Below are positions 38,621 to 50,255 of a DNA stretch of 64,000 nt, in pieces. The DNA is from Vitreoscilla filiformis (GTDB taxonomy: Bacteria; Pseudomonadota; Gammaproteobacteria; Burkholderiales; Burkholderiaceae_C): assembly GCF_002222655.1 (NCBI RefSeq), contig NZ_CP022423.1, forward strand, positions 2,604,001 through 2,668,000, read 5' to 3'. The translations under genes were made by a program, and so were the position numbers. Positions within the stretch are counted from its first letter, which is position 1. The number at the start of each line of letters is the position of its first letter. The notes beneath the pieces are model-generated. The model was not told the DNA's origin, made no database searches, and was given only the letters and a program-made list of their open reading frames with translations.

Positions 38621-38648
38621 CTTGCAAACCGCAACTCGGGCCCTATCT
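38621..38648 (+). promoter_or_regulatory. Sigma-32 (heat-shock) type promoter of lon
   Basis: CTTGCAA (38621-38627), a 13-base spacer and CCCTATCT (38641-38648) closely match the RpoH consensus CTTGAAA-N13-15-CCCCATnT. The predicted start point is about 20 bases before the lon ATG. Confidence 0.65.
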
Positions 38649-38674
38649 ACCGGCCTGAGAAAGTGAGGCATTCC

Positions 38675-41107
<2,433 letters not shown>

Positions 41108-41126
41108 AAATTTAGGGCGAAAAAGC

Positions 41127-41156
41127 TTGCATGTGGAATAAAAATCTTCCTATAAT
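41127..41156 (+). promoter_or_regulatory. Promoter of the tRNA operon
   Basis: TTGCAT (41127-41132) and a perfect TATAAT (41151-41156) are separated by 18 bases. They lie about 80 bases upstream of the first tRNA-Gly. No other gene lies between. Confidence 0.75.
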
Positions 41157-41234
41157 GCGAGCTTCTCTGATGCAGCGAAACGAAAGTTTTGTGTGACACC
41201 AATCACCGCATCAGATGGCTAGCCAAGCCAAAAC

Positions 41235-41310
41235 GCGGGAATAGCTCAGTTGGTAGAGCGCAACCTTGCCAAGGTTGAGGTCGCGAGTTCGAGCCTCGTT
41301 TCCCGCTCCA
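41235..41310 (+). tRNA. tRNA-Gly (GCC), copy 1
   Basis: This 76-base tRNA has acceptor arms GCGGGAA and TTCCCGC, anticodon GCC in CTTGCCAAG, T-loop GTTCGAGCC and an encoded CCA. It is the first gene of a five-tRNA operon. Confidence 0.98.
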
Positions 41311-41356
41311 AAGTCAGCGCGTTGGCACGCGGTGATGGCGAGGCAAAACCAAGTCT

Positions 41357-41430
41357 GGCGCGATAGCAAAGCGGTTATGCAACGGATTGCAAATCCGTCT
41401 AGTCCAGTTCGACTCTGGATCGCGCCTCCA
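41357..41430 (+). tRNA. tRNA-Cys (GCA)
   Basis: This 74-base tRNA has acceptor arms GGCGCGA and TCGCGCC, anticodon GCA in ATTGCAAAT, T-loop GTTCGACTC and an encoded CCA. It lies between the first and second tRNA-Gly copies. Confidence 0.98.
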
Positions 41431-41443
41431 AAGCACACTGTGT

Positions 41444-41519
41444 GCGGGAATAGCTCAGTTGGTAGAGCGCAACCTTGCCAAGGTTGAGGTCGCGAGTTCG
41501 AGCCTCGTTTCCCGCTCCA
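41444..41519 (+). tRNA. tRNA-Gly (GCC), copy 2
   Basis: This copy is identical over all 76 bases to copy 1. It begins 13 bases after tRNA-Cys. Confidence 0.98.
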
Positions 41520-41533
41520 AGTTTGTGCCCTCT

Positions 41534-41609
41534 GCGGGAATAGCTCAGTTGGTAGAGCGCAACCTTGCCAAGGTTGAGGTCGCGAGTTCGAGCCTCGTTT
41601 CCCGCTCCA
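41534..41609 (+). tRNA. tRNA-Gly (GCC), copy 3
   Basis: This copy is identical to copies 1 and 2. It starts exactly 90 bases after copy 2, with a 14-base spacer. Confidence 0.98.
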
Positions 41610-41623
41610 GTTTGGTACCCCCT

Positions 41624-41699
41624 GCGGGAATAGCTCAGTTGGTAGAGCGCAACCTTGCCAAGGTTGAGGTCGCGAGTTCGAGCCTCGTTTCCCGCTCCA
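41624..41699 (+). tRNA. tRNA-Gly (GCC), copy 4
   Basis: This copy is identical to the other three. It starts exactly 90 bases after copy 3, with a similar 14-base spacer, and is followed directly by the operon terminator. Confidence 0.98.
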
Positions 41700-41706
41700 A
41701 ATTCTG

Positions 41707-41741
41707 AAAAGCCGATGCAATGCCGATTGCATCGGCTTTTT
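41707..41741. terminator. Bidirectional terminator between tRNA operon and aroC
   Basis: AAAAGCCGATGCAAT and its exact complement form a 15-bp stem with a GCCG loop, flanked by T on one strand and A on the other. It can end both the plus-strand tRNA transcript and the minus-strand aroC transcript. Confidence 0.92.
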
Positions 41742-41791
41742 GCTTTGTGCTCGACGGGCGATGCCCCCGCCAACAACGGGGGCCACATCGA

Positions 41792-42892
41792 TCAACGATG
41801 CGCAATGTCCGGCGTGGCCACGCGCACATCACCGCACTGCGCCCGATGGCGCAAAGCGTGATCGATCAACACCAGCGCCAGCATGGCCTCGGCAATCGGC
41901 GTCGCACGGATGCCGACGCACGGATCATGGCGCCCGAAGGTTTCCACCGTCGCCGGATCGCCGTTCACGTCAATGGACTGGCGCGGCACACGAATCGAAC
42001 TCGTCGGTTTGATCGCCATGTGAACGCGCACATCTTGCCCTGTCGAAATGCCACCAAGCACACCCCCAGCGTGGTTGCTCAAGAAGCCCTGCGGCGTCAG
42101 CTCATCACCGTGTTCGCTGCCGCGTTGGCGGGCGCTCTCGAACCCATCGCCGATTTCCACGCCCTTGACGGCGTTGATGCCCATCATGGCGTAAGCAATG
42201 TCGGCATCGAGTTTGTCAAACAGCGGTGCGCCCAGGCCCACCGGCACGCCGCTGGCCTCGACATACAAGCGGGCGCCGATCGAATCCCCCGCCCGGCGCA
42301 GCGTATCCATGAAGGCTTCCAGCTCGGCGAGTTTGGCTGCGTCCGCCGTGGCTGCGAAAAACGGGTTCTGGCCGACTTGCGACCAATCGTCTTGGCCGAT
42401 GGCAATGTCGCCGATGGCGGTCATGCAGCCACGAATGCGCGTGCCGTATTGGGCCGCCAGCCATTTTTTGGCCACCGCGCCTGCGGCCACAGTCGGCGCC
42501 GTCAAGCGGGCCGAGCTGCGCCCGCCCCCACGCGGATCGCGCAGGCCGTATTTGTGCCAATAGGTATAGTCCGCGTGGCCGGGGCGAAAACTCTGGGCGA
42601 TGTTGCCGTAGTCCTTGCTGCGCTGATCGGTGTTGCGGATCAGCAAACAAATCGGCGTGCCGGTGGTTTGGCCTTGGTAGACACCGGAGAGGATTTCGAC
42701 CGCATCCGCCTCGTTGCGCTGGGTGACGTGGCGCGAGGTACCGGGGCGGCGGCGATCGAGATCGGGCTGAATGTCCGCTTCGCTCAGGGGCAGGCCGGGC
42801 GGGCAGCCATCGATCACGCAGCCAATGGCCGGGCCGTGGCTTTCGCCGAAATTGGTGACGCGAAACAGTTCGCCAAAAGTGCTGCCAGACAT
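41792..42892 (-). CDS. aroC: Chorismate synthase
   Basis: This 366-residue enzyme performs the last step of the shikimate pathway, converting EPSP to chorismate with reduced FMN. Conserved signatures are [14 protein letters not shown] near the N-terminus, [11 protein letters not shown] in the middle and the C-terminal run [15 protein letters not shown]. The length is normal. It is monocistronic between two terminators. Confidence 0.97.
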   Translation of the reverse strand: MSGSTFGELFRVTNFGESHGPAIGCVIDGCPPGLPLSEADIQPDLDRRRPGTSRHVTQRNEADAVEILSGVYQGQTTGTPICLLIRNTDQRSKDYGNIAQSFRPGHADYTYWHKYGLRDPRGGGRSSARLTAPTVAAGAVAKKWLAAQYGTRIRGCMTAIGDIAIGQDDWSQVGQNPFFAATADAAKLAELEAFMDTLRRAGDSIGARLYVEASGVPVGLGAPLFDKLDADIAYAMMGINAVKGVEIGDGFESARQRGSEHGDELTPQGFLSNHAGGVLGGISTGQDVRVHMAIKPTSSIRVPRQSIDVNGDPATVETFGRHDPCVGIRATPIAEAMLALVLIDHALRHRAQCGDVRVATPDIAHR

Positions 42893-42916
42893 GAATCAAA
42901 CCCGGTTGAAAGCCAA

Positions 42917-42949
42917 ACAAAAGGGGCGCCGATTTTAGTCGGCGCCCCT
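42917..42949 (-). terminator. Terminator of the CBS-domain gene
   Basis: AGGGGCGCCGA and TCGGCGCCCCT form an 11-bp stem with a six-base loop. Read on the minus strand it is followed by TTTTGTTTG. It lies just after the CBS gene stop and before aroC. Confidence 0.88.
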
Positions 42950-42977
42950 CAGGCGGTGGATGGCCGAAGACCGGCGG

Positions 42978-43454
42978 TCACGAAGCCTTGTCAGCGGTGG
43001 ATTCGGTGCCTTCGCTCTCTTCCACCGGCCAGTCGCGGATGTAGGCTTTGAGCATGCGGTTTTCAAAGTCCTGCGCTTCCACGACGGACTTGGCCACGTC
43101 ATAGAACGAGATCACGCCCATCAGCACACGGCCATTCAGCACCGGCATGTAGCGGGCGTGGCGGCCCAGCATCATGCGACGCACTTCGTCGATCTCGGTG
43201 GCGGGGGTGCAGGTCAGCGGAGCATCGTCCATGACGGAGCGCACCAAGCGGGTACCGATCTGCATGTTGTTGGTGACGATGGCCGAAATCACCTCGCGGA
43301 AGGTGAGCATCCCGGCCAGATCACCGTGCTCCATGACCACCAGCGAGCCGATGTCTTGCTCAGACATCAACTGGACGGCTTCGGCCAGAGGCTGGTCGGG
43401 GGTGACGGTGAACAGGGTGTTGCCCTTCACACGAAGAATGTCGCTGACTTTCAT
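42978..43454 (-). CDS. CBS-domain protein
   Basis: This 158-residue protein consists of two CBS motifs (about residues 1-60 and 70-130). Typical signatures are VTPDQPLAEAVQLMSEQDIGSLVV and RYMPVLNGRVLMGVISFYDV. Such stand-alone Bateman modules bind adenine nucleotides and regulate partner proteins. The partner is unknown. The start MKVSDILR has a good ribosome site (AAGGAGAAA). The longer frame upstream is unsupported and crosses the purL terminator. Confidence 0.88.
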   Translation of the reverse strand: MKVSDILRVKGNTLFTVTPDQPLAEAVQLMSEQDIGSLVVMEHGDLAGMLTFREVISAIVTNNMQIGTRLVRSVMDDAPLTCTPATEIDEVRRMMLGRHARYMPVLNGRVLMGVISFYDVAKSVVEAQDFENRMLKAYIRDWPVEESEGTESTADKAS

Positions 43455-43555
43455 TGTTCGGTTTCTCCTTGCTCTGTGGATGCCCAAGGCGCCACTGTGC
43501 CCTGAACTGCCTCGATTGGGGTGCGGACTTGCCCCCATTTCAGCGCATAAGCTGC

Positions 43556-43582
43556 AAAAAAACGCGCACATGGCGCGTTTTT
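43556..43582 (-). terminator. Terminator of purL
   Basis: AAAAACGCGC and GCGCGTTTTT form a 10-bp stem with a five-base loop and T/A runs on both sides. It lies about 80 bases beyond the purL stop on the minus strand. Confidence 0.85.
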
Positions 43583-43659
43583 CAGAGGTTCACCCGTTTT
43601 TCATTTCGCATAGAGAAAACAGGGCTCGATATGCGCAAGCCCTGCCCTCTCCTTGAAGA

Positions 43660-46600
43660 TCAACCCACCCACTTGCGGGCGTTGCGGAACATGCGCATCC
43701 AGGGGCTGAGCGTGTTCACGTCGCCGCCGTTCCAGCTCATCAGCACGTTGCGGAAGACCCGTTCCGGGTGCGGCATCATGGCGGTGAAGCGGCCATCAGC
43801 CGTGGTCACGCCGGTGAGACCTTGCGGGCTGCCGTTCGGGTTGAGCGGATAGGCTTCGGTGGCGGCACCGCTGCCATCCACGAAACGCAGGGCGCGGGCC
43901 ACGCTGGCGGCGTCACCGCGCTGGCTGAAGTCCGCGAAACCTTCACCGTGCGAAACGACGATGGGCAAACGGCTGCCAGCCATGCCTTGGAAGAACACCG
44001 AGGGGCTTTCCAGAACTTCGACCATCGACAGGCGCGCCTCGAACTGTTCACTCTTGTTGCGCGTGAACTTGGGCCAAGCGCCGGCGCCCGGAATCATGGG
44101 CGAAAGCGCCGCCAGCATTTGGCAACCGTTGCAGATGCCCAGGGCGAAGGTGTCTTGGCGGCCAAAGAAGGCTTCGAACTGTTCGGCCAGCTTGGGGTTG
44201 AAAAGGATGGAGCGTGCCCAGCCTTCCCCCGCGCCCAGCGTGTCACCGTAGGAGAAACCGCCGCAGGCCACAAAGCCCTTGAACTGCGACAGCTCGGCCT
44301 TGCCAGCTTGCAGGTCGCTCATGTGAACGTCGTAAGCGTCGAAACCGGCGAGCGCAAAGGCGTAGCTGGTTTCCACATGGCTGTTCACGCCCTGCTCACG
44401 CAGGATGGCCACCTTGGGCTTGGCGCCCAGGTTGAGGAAAGGCGCGGCCACGTCTTCCGCCGGGTCGAACGTCAGGGCCAGGTGCAGGCCGGCATCGTTG
44501 CCACCGGCCAGGGTGTGTTCGCTGTCGGCACAGGCGGGGTTGTCGCGCTGCTGGGCGATGCGCCAGCTCACCTCGTCCCACAGCTTGTGCAGCTCTTCCA
44601 ACGGGGCGCTGAATTGCGGCTTGGCGTCGCGCCAAATTTCCATCGCACCCTTGTCGTTCGGCTTGCCGATGACGTGGCTTTGCTTGGACAGCCCATGTGC
44701 CCGCAGCACCTGCAACACCGCATCGCGGTCGGCGCTGCGCACTTGCAGCACGACGCCCAGTTCTTCGTTGAACAGCGCTTGCAGCGTCAGTTCGTTGCGA
44801 CGGCCACTGGCTTGGGTGGCCCAGTTCTTGGCATCGCCCACGTCGTTGCGGCTGTCGGAGATGCCGTCGCCTTCGAGCACCAGCATGTCCACGTTCAGGC
44901 TGACACCGCGCTTGGCAGCAAACGCCATTTCGCAGGCCGCCGCCCACAGGCCGCCGTCCGAACGGTCGTGGTAGGCCAGCAGTTTGCCGTCGGCACGCAA
45001 GGCGTTCACGGCGTTCACCAGGGCCTTCAGTTGGGCCGGATCGTCCACATCCGGCACGTTGTGGCCGAACTGTTGCAGCGTTTGCGCGAGGATCGAACCG
45101 CCCATGCGGCGCTGGCCGTTGCCCAGATCGACCAGGATCAGCGTGGTATCACCGTCTTGCAGTTGCGGCGTGAGGGTGCCGCGCACGTCATCCAGCGTCA
45201 CGAAGGCCGACACGATGAGCGAAACGGGCGCCACCACTTGCTTGGTTTCGCCGGCATCGTTCCAGCGGGTGCGCATCGACAGGCTGTCCTTGCCCACCGG
45301 CACGCCCACGCCCAGCGCGGGGCACAAATCCATGCCCACGGCCTTGACGGTTTCGTAGAGCGCGGCGTCTTCGCCCGGCTCGCCGCAAGCGGCCATCCAG
45401 TTGCAGCTCAGCTTGACGTGCGAGAGCTCAAACGGTGCAGCCAGCAAGTTGGTGATGGCCTCGGCCACCGCCATGCGGCCCGAAGCGGGCGCGTCCAACG
45501 CGGCCAGCGGGGTGCGCTCGCCCATGCTCATGGCCTCGCCACGGAAGCTGCTGTAGTCCGCCAGGGTCACGGCGCAATCGGCCACGGGCACTTGCCAGGG
45601 GCCGACCATCTGGTCGCGGTGGCTCATGCCGCCCACGCTGCGATCGCCAATGGTGATGAGGAAACGCTTGCTGGCCACGGTTGGGTGGCGCAGCACGTCG
45701 CGGGCGGCTTGCTCCAGCGAGACTTCCGTCAGGTTGAGCGGGGCCAGCTCACGCGCCACGCGCTTGACGTCACGCACCATCTTGGGCGGCTTGCCCAGCA
45801 GCACGTCCATGGGCATGTCGATGACGCGCTCGCCGCCGGGGCCGTCTTCCAGAATCAATTCTTTGTCATCGGTGGCGACGCCGACCACCGAATAGGGGCA
45901 GCGTTCGCGCTGGCACATGGCGTCAAACGCTTCCAGCTTGGCCGGATCGACGGCCAGCGTGTAACGCTCCTGGCTCTCGTTGCACCAGATTTCCTTGGGT
46001 GCGAGGCCCGTTTCTTCCAGCGGCACCTTGCGCAGATCGAAGCGGGCGCCCTTTTCGGCCCCATCCACCAGCTCGGGGAAAGCGTTGGAGATGCCACCCG
46101 CGCCCACGTCGTGAATCGCCACGATCGGGTTGCCCTCACCCAGCGCCCAGCAGTGGTTGATGACTTCCTGCGCACGGCGTTGGATTTCTGGGTTGCCGCG
46201 CTGCACCGAATCAAAATCCAGCGACGCGGTGTTGGTGCCCGCTGCCATCGAGCTGGCGGCACCGCCGCCCATGCCGATGCGCATGCCCGGCCCGCCCAGT
46301 TGCACCAGCAGCGTGCCGGCGCCGAAAGGCAGCTTGTGCGTCTGGCCTTCGCTGATGAAGCCCAGGCCGCCGGCGATCATGATCGGCTTGTGATAGCCCC
46401 GGCGCACGGCTTGTGCGCCCTCACCCACGGTTTGTTCAAAAACGCGGAAATAACCGCCGAGGTTGGGCCGGCCAAACTCGTTGTTGAACGCTGCGCCGCC
46501 CAGCGGGCCTTCCGTCATGATTTGCAGCGGGCTGGCGATGTGCTCGGGCTTGCCGTAGGCGTTGGTTTCCCAGGGCTCGTTCGTGCCCGGCAGGTTCAGG

Positions 46601-47697
46601 TTCGAAACCGAGAAACCCGTCAGGCCGGCCTTGGGGCGAGCGCCCCGGCCAGTGGCGCCTTCGTCGCGGATTTCACCGCCGGCGCCGGTGGAAGCACCGG
46701 GGAAGGGTGAAATGGCCGTCGGGTGGTTGTGCGTTTCCACCTTCATCAGCACGTGCGAGGTTTGGGCGCGGCCAACGTACTGGGGGGCCGCATCAAAGCC
46801 ATCGGTCAGCCAGCGCTCGACCGGGCCGCCTTCCATCACGGCGGCGTTGTCGCTGTAGGCAACGATGCTGCGCTGCGGGTTCAGCTTCTCGGTGTTGCGG
46901 ATCATGCCGAACATGGAGAGCGGCTGCTTCTCGCCATCGATGATGAACTCGGCGTTGAAGATCTTGTGGCGGCAGTGTTCGCTGTTGGCCTGGGCGAACA
47001 TCATCAACTCCACGTCGGTGGGGTTGCGCTTCAGGCCGGTGAAGGCGTTCACCAGGTAGTCGATTTCGTCGGAAGACAGCGCCAAGCCGAATTCGACGTT
47101 GGCAGCTTCCAGCGCACTGCGGCCTTGGCCCAGCACATCGACGTGCGCCATCGGTTCGGCGGCCTTTTCGTCAAACAGATGCAGGGCGGCGTCGCGCTCG
47201 AAGGCCACGCTTTCGGTCATGCGGTCGTGCAGGGCCAGGGCGCAGGCAGTGCGTTCTTCAGCAGTCAAGCCCTTGGGGGCGTTGCCGGTGAGGGCGTCGA
47301 TGAAGCCCGCCACGCCGCCGGTTTTCAGCGAGATGCGCACTTCGGTGACGCGCTCGACGCGGTGAATCCCTAAGCCGCAGTTGTGGGCGATGTCCGTGGC
47401 CTTGGAGGCCCAGGGCGACACCGTGCCCAGACGCGGCATGACGACGATGAGTTCGGTACCAGCGTCGGCTTGGGTGGGGCCGGCGTAGGCGTCACCGTAG
47501 TTCAGCAAGGCAGCGAGTTTGCCGACCTCGGTGGCGCCCAGGGCGCCGTCACTCCAGACCCAATGCACATGCCGGGCGGCCACATCCACGATGCGGGGGC
47601 AGATGGCTTGCAGGGTGGGCAGCAGCGCGGCGGCGCGGAAAAGCGAAAGGGCGTTGCCGCCCTCGAAGTGCATCAGGTGCTTGGTGGGAGAAGACAT
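43660..47697 (-). CDS. purL: Phosphoribosylformylglycinamidine synthase
   Basis: This 1345-residue enzyme is the large single-chain form found in Proteobacteria. It converts FGAR, ATP and glutamine to FGAM, the fourth step of purine synthesis. It has an N-terminal PurS-like domain, a linker, two AIR-synthase-like halves ([18 protein letters not shown] near residue 345) and a C-terminal class I glutaminase with catalytic Cys1189 in [10 protein letters not shown]. The start [14 protein letters not shown] matches the family. An upstream in-frame extension of 47 codons has no support. Confidence 0.96.
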   Translation of the reverse strand: MSSPTKHLMHFEGGNALSLFRAAALLPTLQAICPRIVDVAARHVHWVWSDGALGATEVGKLAALLNYGDAYAGPTQADAGTELIVVMPRLGTVSPWASKATDIAHNCGLGIHRVERVTEVRISLKTGGVAGFIDALTGNAPKGLTAEERTACALALHDRMTESVAFERDAALHLFDEKAAEPMAHVDVLGQGRSALEAANVEFGLALSSDEIDYLVNAFTGLKRNPTDVELMMFAQANSEHCRHKIFNAEFIIDGEKQPLSMFGMIRNTEKLNPQRSIVAYSDNAAVMEGGPVERWLTDGFDAAPQYVGRAQTSHVLMKVETHNHPTAISPFPGASTGAGGEIRDEGATGRGARPKAGLTGFSVSNLNLPGTNEPWETNAYGKPEHIASPLQIMTEGPLGGAAFNNEFGRPNLGGYFRVFEQTVGEGAQAVRRGYHKPIMIAGGLGFISEGQTHKLPFGAGTLLVQLGGPGMRIGMGGGAASSMAAGTNTASLDFDSVQRGNPEIQRRAQEVINHCWALGEGNPIVAIHDVGAGGISNAFPELVDGAEKGARFDLRKVPLEETGLAPKEIWCNESQERYTLAVDPAKLEAFDAMCQRERCPYSVVGVATDDKELILEDGPGGERVIDMPMDVLLGKPPKMVRDVKRVARELAPLNLTEVSLEQAARDVLRHPTVASKRFLITIGDRSVGGMSHRDQMVGPWQVPVADCAVTLADYSSFRGEAMSMGERTPLAALDAPASGRMAVAEAITNLLAAPFELSHVKLSCNWMAACGEPGEDAALYETVKAVGMDLCPALGVGVPVGKDSLSMRTRWNDAGETKQVVAPVSLIVSAFVTLDDVRGTLTPQLQDGDTTLILVDLGNGQRRMGGSILAQTLQQFGHNVPDVDDPAQLKALVNAVNALRADGKLLAYHDRSDGGLWAAACEMAFAAKRGVSLNVDMLVLEGDGISDSRNDVGDAKNWATQASGRRNELTLQALFNEELGVVLQVRSADRDAVLQVLRAHGLSKQSHVIGKPNDKGAMEIWRDAKPQFSAPLEELHKLWDEVSWRIAQQRDNPACADSEHTLAGGNDAGLHLALTFDPAEDVAAPFLNLGAKPKVAILREQGVNSHVETSYAFALAGFDAYDVHMSDLQAGKAELSQFKGFVACGGFSYGDTLGAGEGWARSILFNPKLAEQFEAFFGRQDTFALGICNGCQMLAALSPMIPGAGAWPKFTRNKSEQFEARLSMVEVLESPSVFFQGMAGSRLPIVVSHGEGFADFSQRGDAASVARALRFVDGSGAATEAYPLNPNGSPQGLTGVTTADGRFTAMMPHPERVFRNVLMSWNGGDVNTLSPWMRMFRNARKWVG

Positions 47698-47905
47698 GAG
47701 ATCCCGTCGGTTGGCGGCGGATGGACGAATCTGTGGGCGATCAGAACGGCGTGCCGACCCAGCGCGCTGGCGGGTGGCAACCGGTGGCCCAGAAAGGGCC
47801 TTGATTTTACGTCTTGCCAACCAGGTGCCGGGGGGCACGGACTACACTGGCCGTCCATCCGGCTTCCCGCCCGGTCTTTCTCTTCGCTTGGACACGGCTG
47901 GCGCC

Positions 47906-48820
47906 GTGCCTGTCTTGACCCCTCCTTTTTCCCATCAACCGCTGCGGCTGGGCTTCTCCATTGCACTCCAGTACGACGTAGCGGCACCTGGCGCTGATTT
48001 CATTTTCAATGTGCAGCCAGCGCAGACCCGCCAGCAGCATCTGGTGCATGAGCGACTGACGCTCAATCAAGCCATCTTGCCGCAGGCACACATGGATTCG
48101 GTCAGCCGGTCGCGATACGTCCGGCTCCAAGCTTGGCCCGGTACGCTGACACTCAACTACCGCGCTGTGGTGGATTTATTTCACCATCAAGCCGACCCGA
48201 TGGAGTTGGGTGAAATTCCCGTGATGCAACTGCCGCCCGCTGTGTTGGGTTTCCTGTGCCCGAGCCGGTATTGCGAATCGGATCGGCTGCAAGCACTCGC
48301 CATGGCTCAATTTGGGCAAGTGTCCCCCGGTTACCAACGGGTGGTCGCGATTCGCGACTGGGTGCGGACACAACTCCGCTTTGAGGCCAACACTTCCGAC
48401 AGCACCACGTCCGCCTGCGACAGTTTGAACCGAGGCGCCGGGGTGTGCCGCGATTTCGCGCACGTCATGATTGGCCTGTGCCGCGCCCTGAACATTCCGG
48501 CGCGCTTTGCCACAGGGTTCGACTACGGTGCCGATCCGGCGCTGGGGCCACCGGATTTCCATGCGTACGTCGAGGTGTACGTCGGGCACCGCTGGTACTT
48601 GTTCGACCCTTCAGGCACGGCCATTCCGATGTCCTTTGTGCGCTTGGCCACGGGTCGGGATGCCAGCGATGCCGCCTTCGCCATGATTTTTGGCAGCGTG
48701 ACGTGTTACGCCCCGATCATCCACGTGGCGCCACAGCCCAACGCGCAAGGCATTTTGGTGACGCCGGAACACACGTGGCGGGCGTTGTCCACGGACGGGA
48801 TGGCCTCGCTGGCGCAATAA
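47906..48820 (+). CDS. Transglutaminase-like cysteine protease family protein
   Basis: This protein of about 304 residues has an N-terminal beta-rich domain (residues 10-110) and a transglutaminase-like core. The Cys-His-Asp triad is visible: Cys181 in GVCRDFAHV, His219 in FHAYVEVY and Asp234 in YLFDPSG. Cytoplasmic members of this group are presumed amidases or peptidases of unknown substrate. The start is uncertain. GTG 47906 removes an upstream extension that runs antisense to purL. No signal peptide is visible. It is divergent from purL. Confidence 0.82.
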   Translation: MPVLTPPFSHQPLRLGFSIALQYDVAAPGADFIFNVQPAQTRQQHLVHERLTLNQAILPQAHMDSVSRSRYVRLQAWPGTLTLNYRAVVDLFHHQADPMELGEIPVMQLPPAVLGFLCPSRYCESDRLQALAMAQFGQVSPGYQRVVAIRDWVRTQLRFEANTSDSTTSACDSLNRGAGVCRDFAHVMIGLCRALNIPARFATGFDYGADPALGPPDFHAYVEVYVGHRWYLFDPSGTAIPMSFVRLATGRDASDAAFAMIFGSVTCYAPIIHVAPQPNAQGILVTPEHTWRALSTDGMASLAQ

Positions 48821-48909
48821 AACGAAACACACCGATACCGCGCTGAGAAGACGCGAAACCTCCCGGCGGGCACCATGGCGCCATGCCCTTCCTTCTGAGG
48901 TCTTTCGCC

Positions 48910-49494
48910 ATGAACCTGCTGACGCCCCGCTTCTCCGCTTTGTTTTCTGCCCGTCCTTGGCTGCGCCGCACGCTGATCGGTGTGACGATGGCTGGCCTGT
49001 CCCTCAGTGGCTTGGCCGCTTGTGGTCACAATCCTGGCTCCTTCGGAGGGGACGGCGCCGCCATGACGCCGGCCAACATGGCCCAGCACCGCGACCGCAT
49101 GGTCGAGCGCGTGACCAGCCAACTGAGTCTGGATGCGACGCAGAAAAAGCACCTCGTCGCCCTGATCGACACGGTTCACGAACAGCGCCAAGCCATGATG
49201 GGCGCCCCTGGGGCTGCCAGCAGCGCCAGCGGCCCAGCCGCCGGCCCGCGTGCTGAACTTCAAGCACTGATCACCGGCCCGCGTTTCGACGCCCAAGCCG
49301 CCCAAGCCCTGGCCAACCGCAAGGCCGATGCCATGAAAACCGCCAGCCCCAAGGTGATCGCCGCTTTCGCCACGTTCTATGACAGCCTCAAGCCCGAGCA
49401 GCAGCAAAAAGTGCGCGATTTCTTGAACAGCCGTGGCCCCGGCAGCCGCCAGGGTCATGGGCAGGGTCATGGCCACGGCGGTTGGGGCTACTGA
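48910..49494 (+). CDS. Spy/CpxP-like periplasmic lipoprotein with His-rich tail
   Basis: This 194-residue lipoprotein has a signal peptide ending in a lipobox (LAAC, lipidated Cys38). A helical region with an LSLDATQKKHL motif follows, resembling the LTxxQ repeats of Spy, CpxP and the metal sensor CnrX. A second helical segment SLKPEQQQKVRDFLNSRG is followed by a Gly/His tail (HGQGHGHGGWGY) likely to bind metal. An upstream ATG at 48883 is possible, but the ATG at 48910 has a better ribosome site. It is followed 23 bases later by an OmpR-type regulator and kinase, an arrangement like Cpx or Cnr sensing systems. Confidence 0.75.
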   Translation: MNLLTPRFSALFSARPWLRRTLIGVTMAGLSLSGLAACGHNPGSFGGDGAAMTPANMAQHRDRMVERVTSQLSLDATQKKHLVALIDTVHEQRQAMMGAPGAASSASGPAAGPRAELQALITGPRFDAQAAQALANRKADAMKTASPKVIAAFATFYDSLKPEQQQKVRDFLNSRGPGSRQGHGQGHGHGGWGY

Positions 49495-49517
49495 ACGGGT
49501 GCGCTACCCTCGCCGTC

Positions 49518-50255
49518 ATGCATCGCATTTTGTTGATTGACGACGACGAGCACCTCGGCCCGCCGCTGGCCACTTACCTGCGGCGCTTCGATCTGGCGCT
49601 GCATGCAGCGCTGCGCCCCAGCGCCGGGCGGGCGCTGTTGGCGCAACCGCCCGCGCCACGCTGGCCGGGCGAGGAGGCGGCCCCTTTCGCCGCCGTCATC
49701 CTCGACGTGATGCTGCCCGAAATGGACGGCTTCGAGTTGCTGCGCCAATTGCGGCGCGATCACCCGCAACTGCCCGTGCTGATGCTGACGGCACGCGGCG
49801 AGCTGGCCGACCGCGTGGTCGGGCTGGAACTGGGGGCGGACGACTACCTCCCCAAACCCTTTGAGCCGCGTGAGTTGGCCGCCCGGTTGCACACCATCTT
49901 GCGCCGAGCGACGCCGGCACCGCCCCAGCCCTCACCACCCCCGACAGGCGCCGAGGCTCCGCTGCGTTTCGAAGGTTTGATCTTGGATTCGCTGCGGCGC
50001 GAAGCGGTGGCCGAAGGTCGCGGCCCGCTCGACCTGACCGGCACCGAATTCGAATTGTTGCTGCTGCTGGCCCGCGAGCCTGGCCGGGTCTTCAGCCGCG
50101 ATGACATCCTCACCCGCCTGCGCGGCCACGATGCCGAGCTTTACACCCGCGCCGTGGACATCCTGGTGTCGCGCTTGCGGCGCAAGCTGGAACCGCTCCA
50201 GTGCATCAAAACCCTGCGCAACGCCGGTTACAGCTTCGCCGGCACCCCGCTGTGA
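49518..50255 (+). CDS. OmpR-family response regulator
   Basis: This 245-residue protein has an N-terminal receiver domain (acidic pocket LLIDDDEHL, phospho-acceptor Asp63 in VILDVMLPEMDGFEL, Lys in LPKPFEPREL). After a Pro-rich linker it has a C-terminal winged helix (LTGTEFELLLLLAREPGRVFS and RAVDILVSRLRRKL). The start MHRILL is used. The stop overlaps the kinase GTG start by four bases. It is a CpxR/RstA-like DNA-binding regulator. Its targets probably include the adjacent Spy-like gene, by analogy with Cpx. Confidence 0.92.
   Translation: MHRILLIDDDEHLGPPLATYLRRFDLALHAALRPSAGRALLAQPPAPRWPGEEAAPFAAVILDVMLPEMDGFELLRQLRRDHPQLPVLMLTARGELADRVVGLELGADDYLPKPFEPRELAARLHTILRRATPAPPQPSPPPTGAEAPLRFEGLILDSLRREAVAEGRGPLDLTGTEFELLLLLAREPGRVFSRDDILTRLRGHDAELYTRAVDILVSRLRRKLEPLQCIKTLRNAGYSFAGTPL

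Noticed and set aside
41235-41699. Regularly spaced direct repeats that could suggest a CRISPR array
   Set aside because: The repeats are complete tRNA-Gly genes with encoded CCA ends; the spacers are 13-14 bases and not spacer-like.
43768-46710. Plus-strand frame of 980 codons opposite purL
   Set aside because: It is an antisense shadow. PurL has intact family motifs over its full length.
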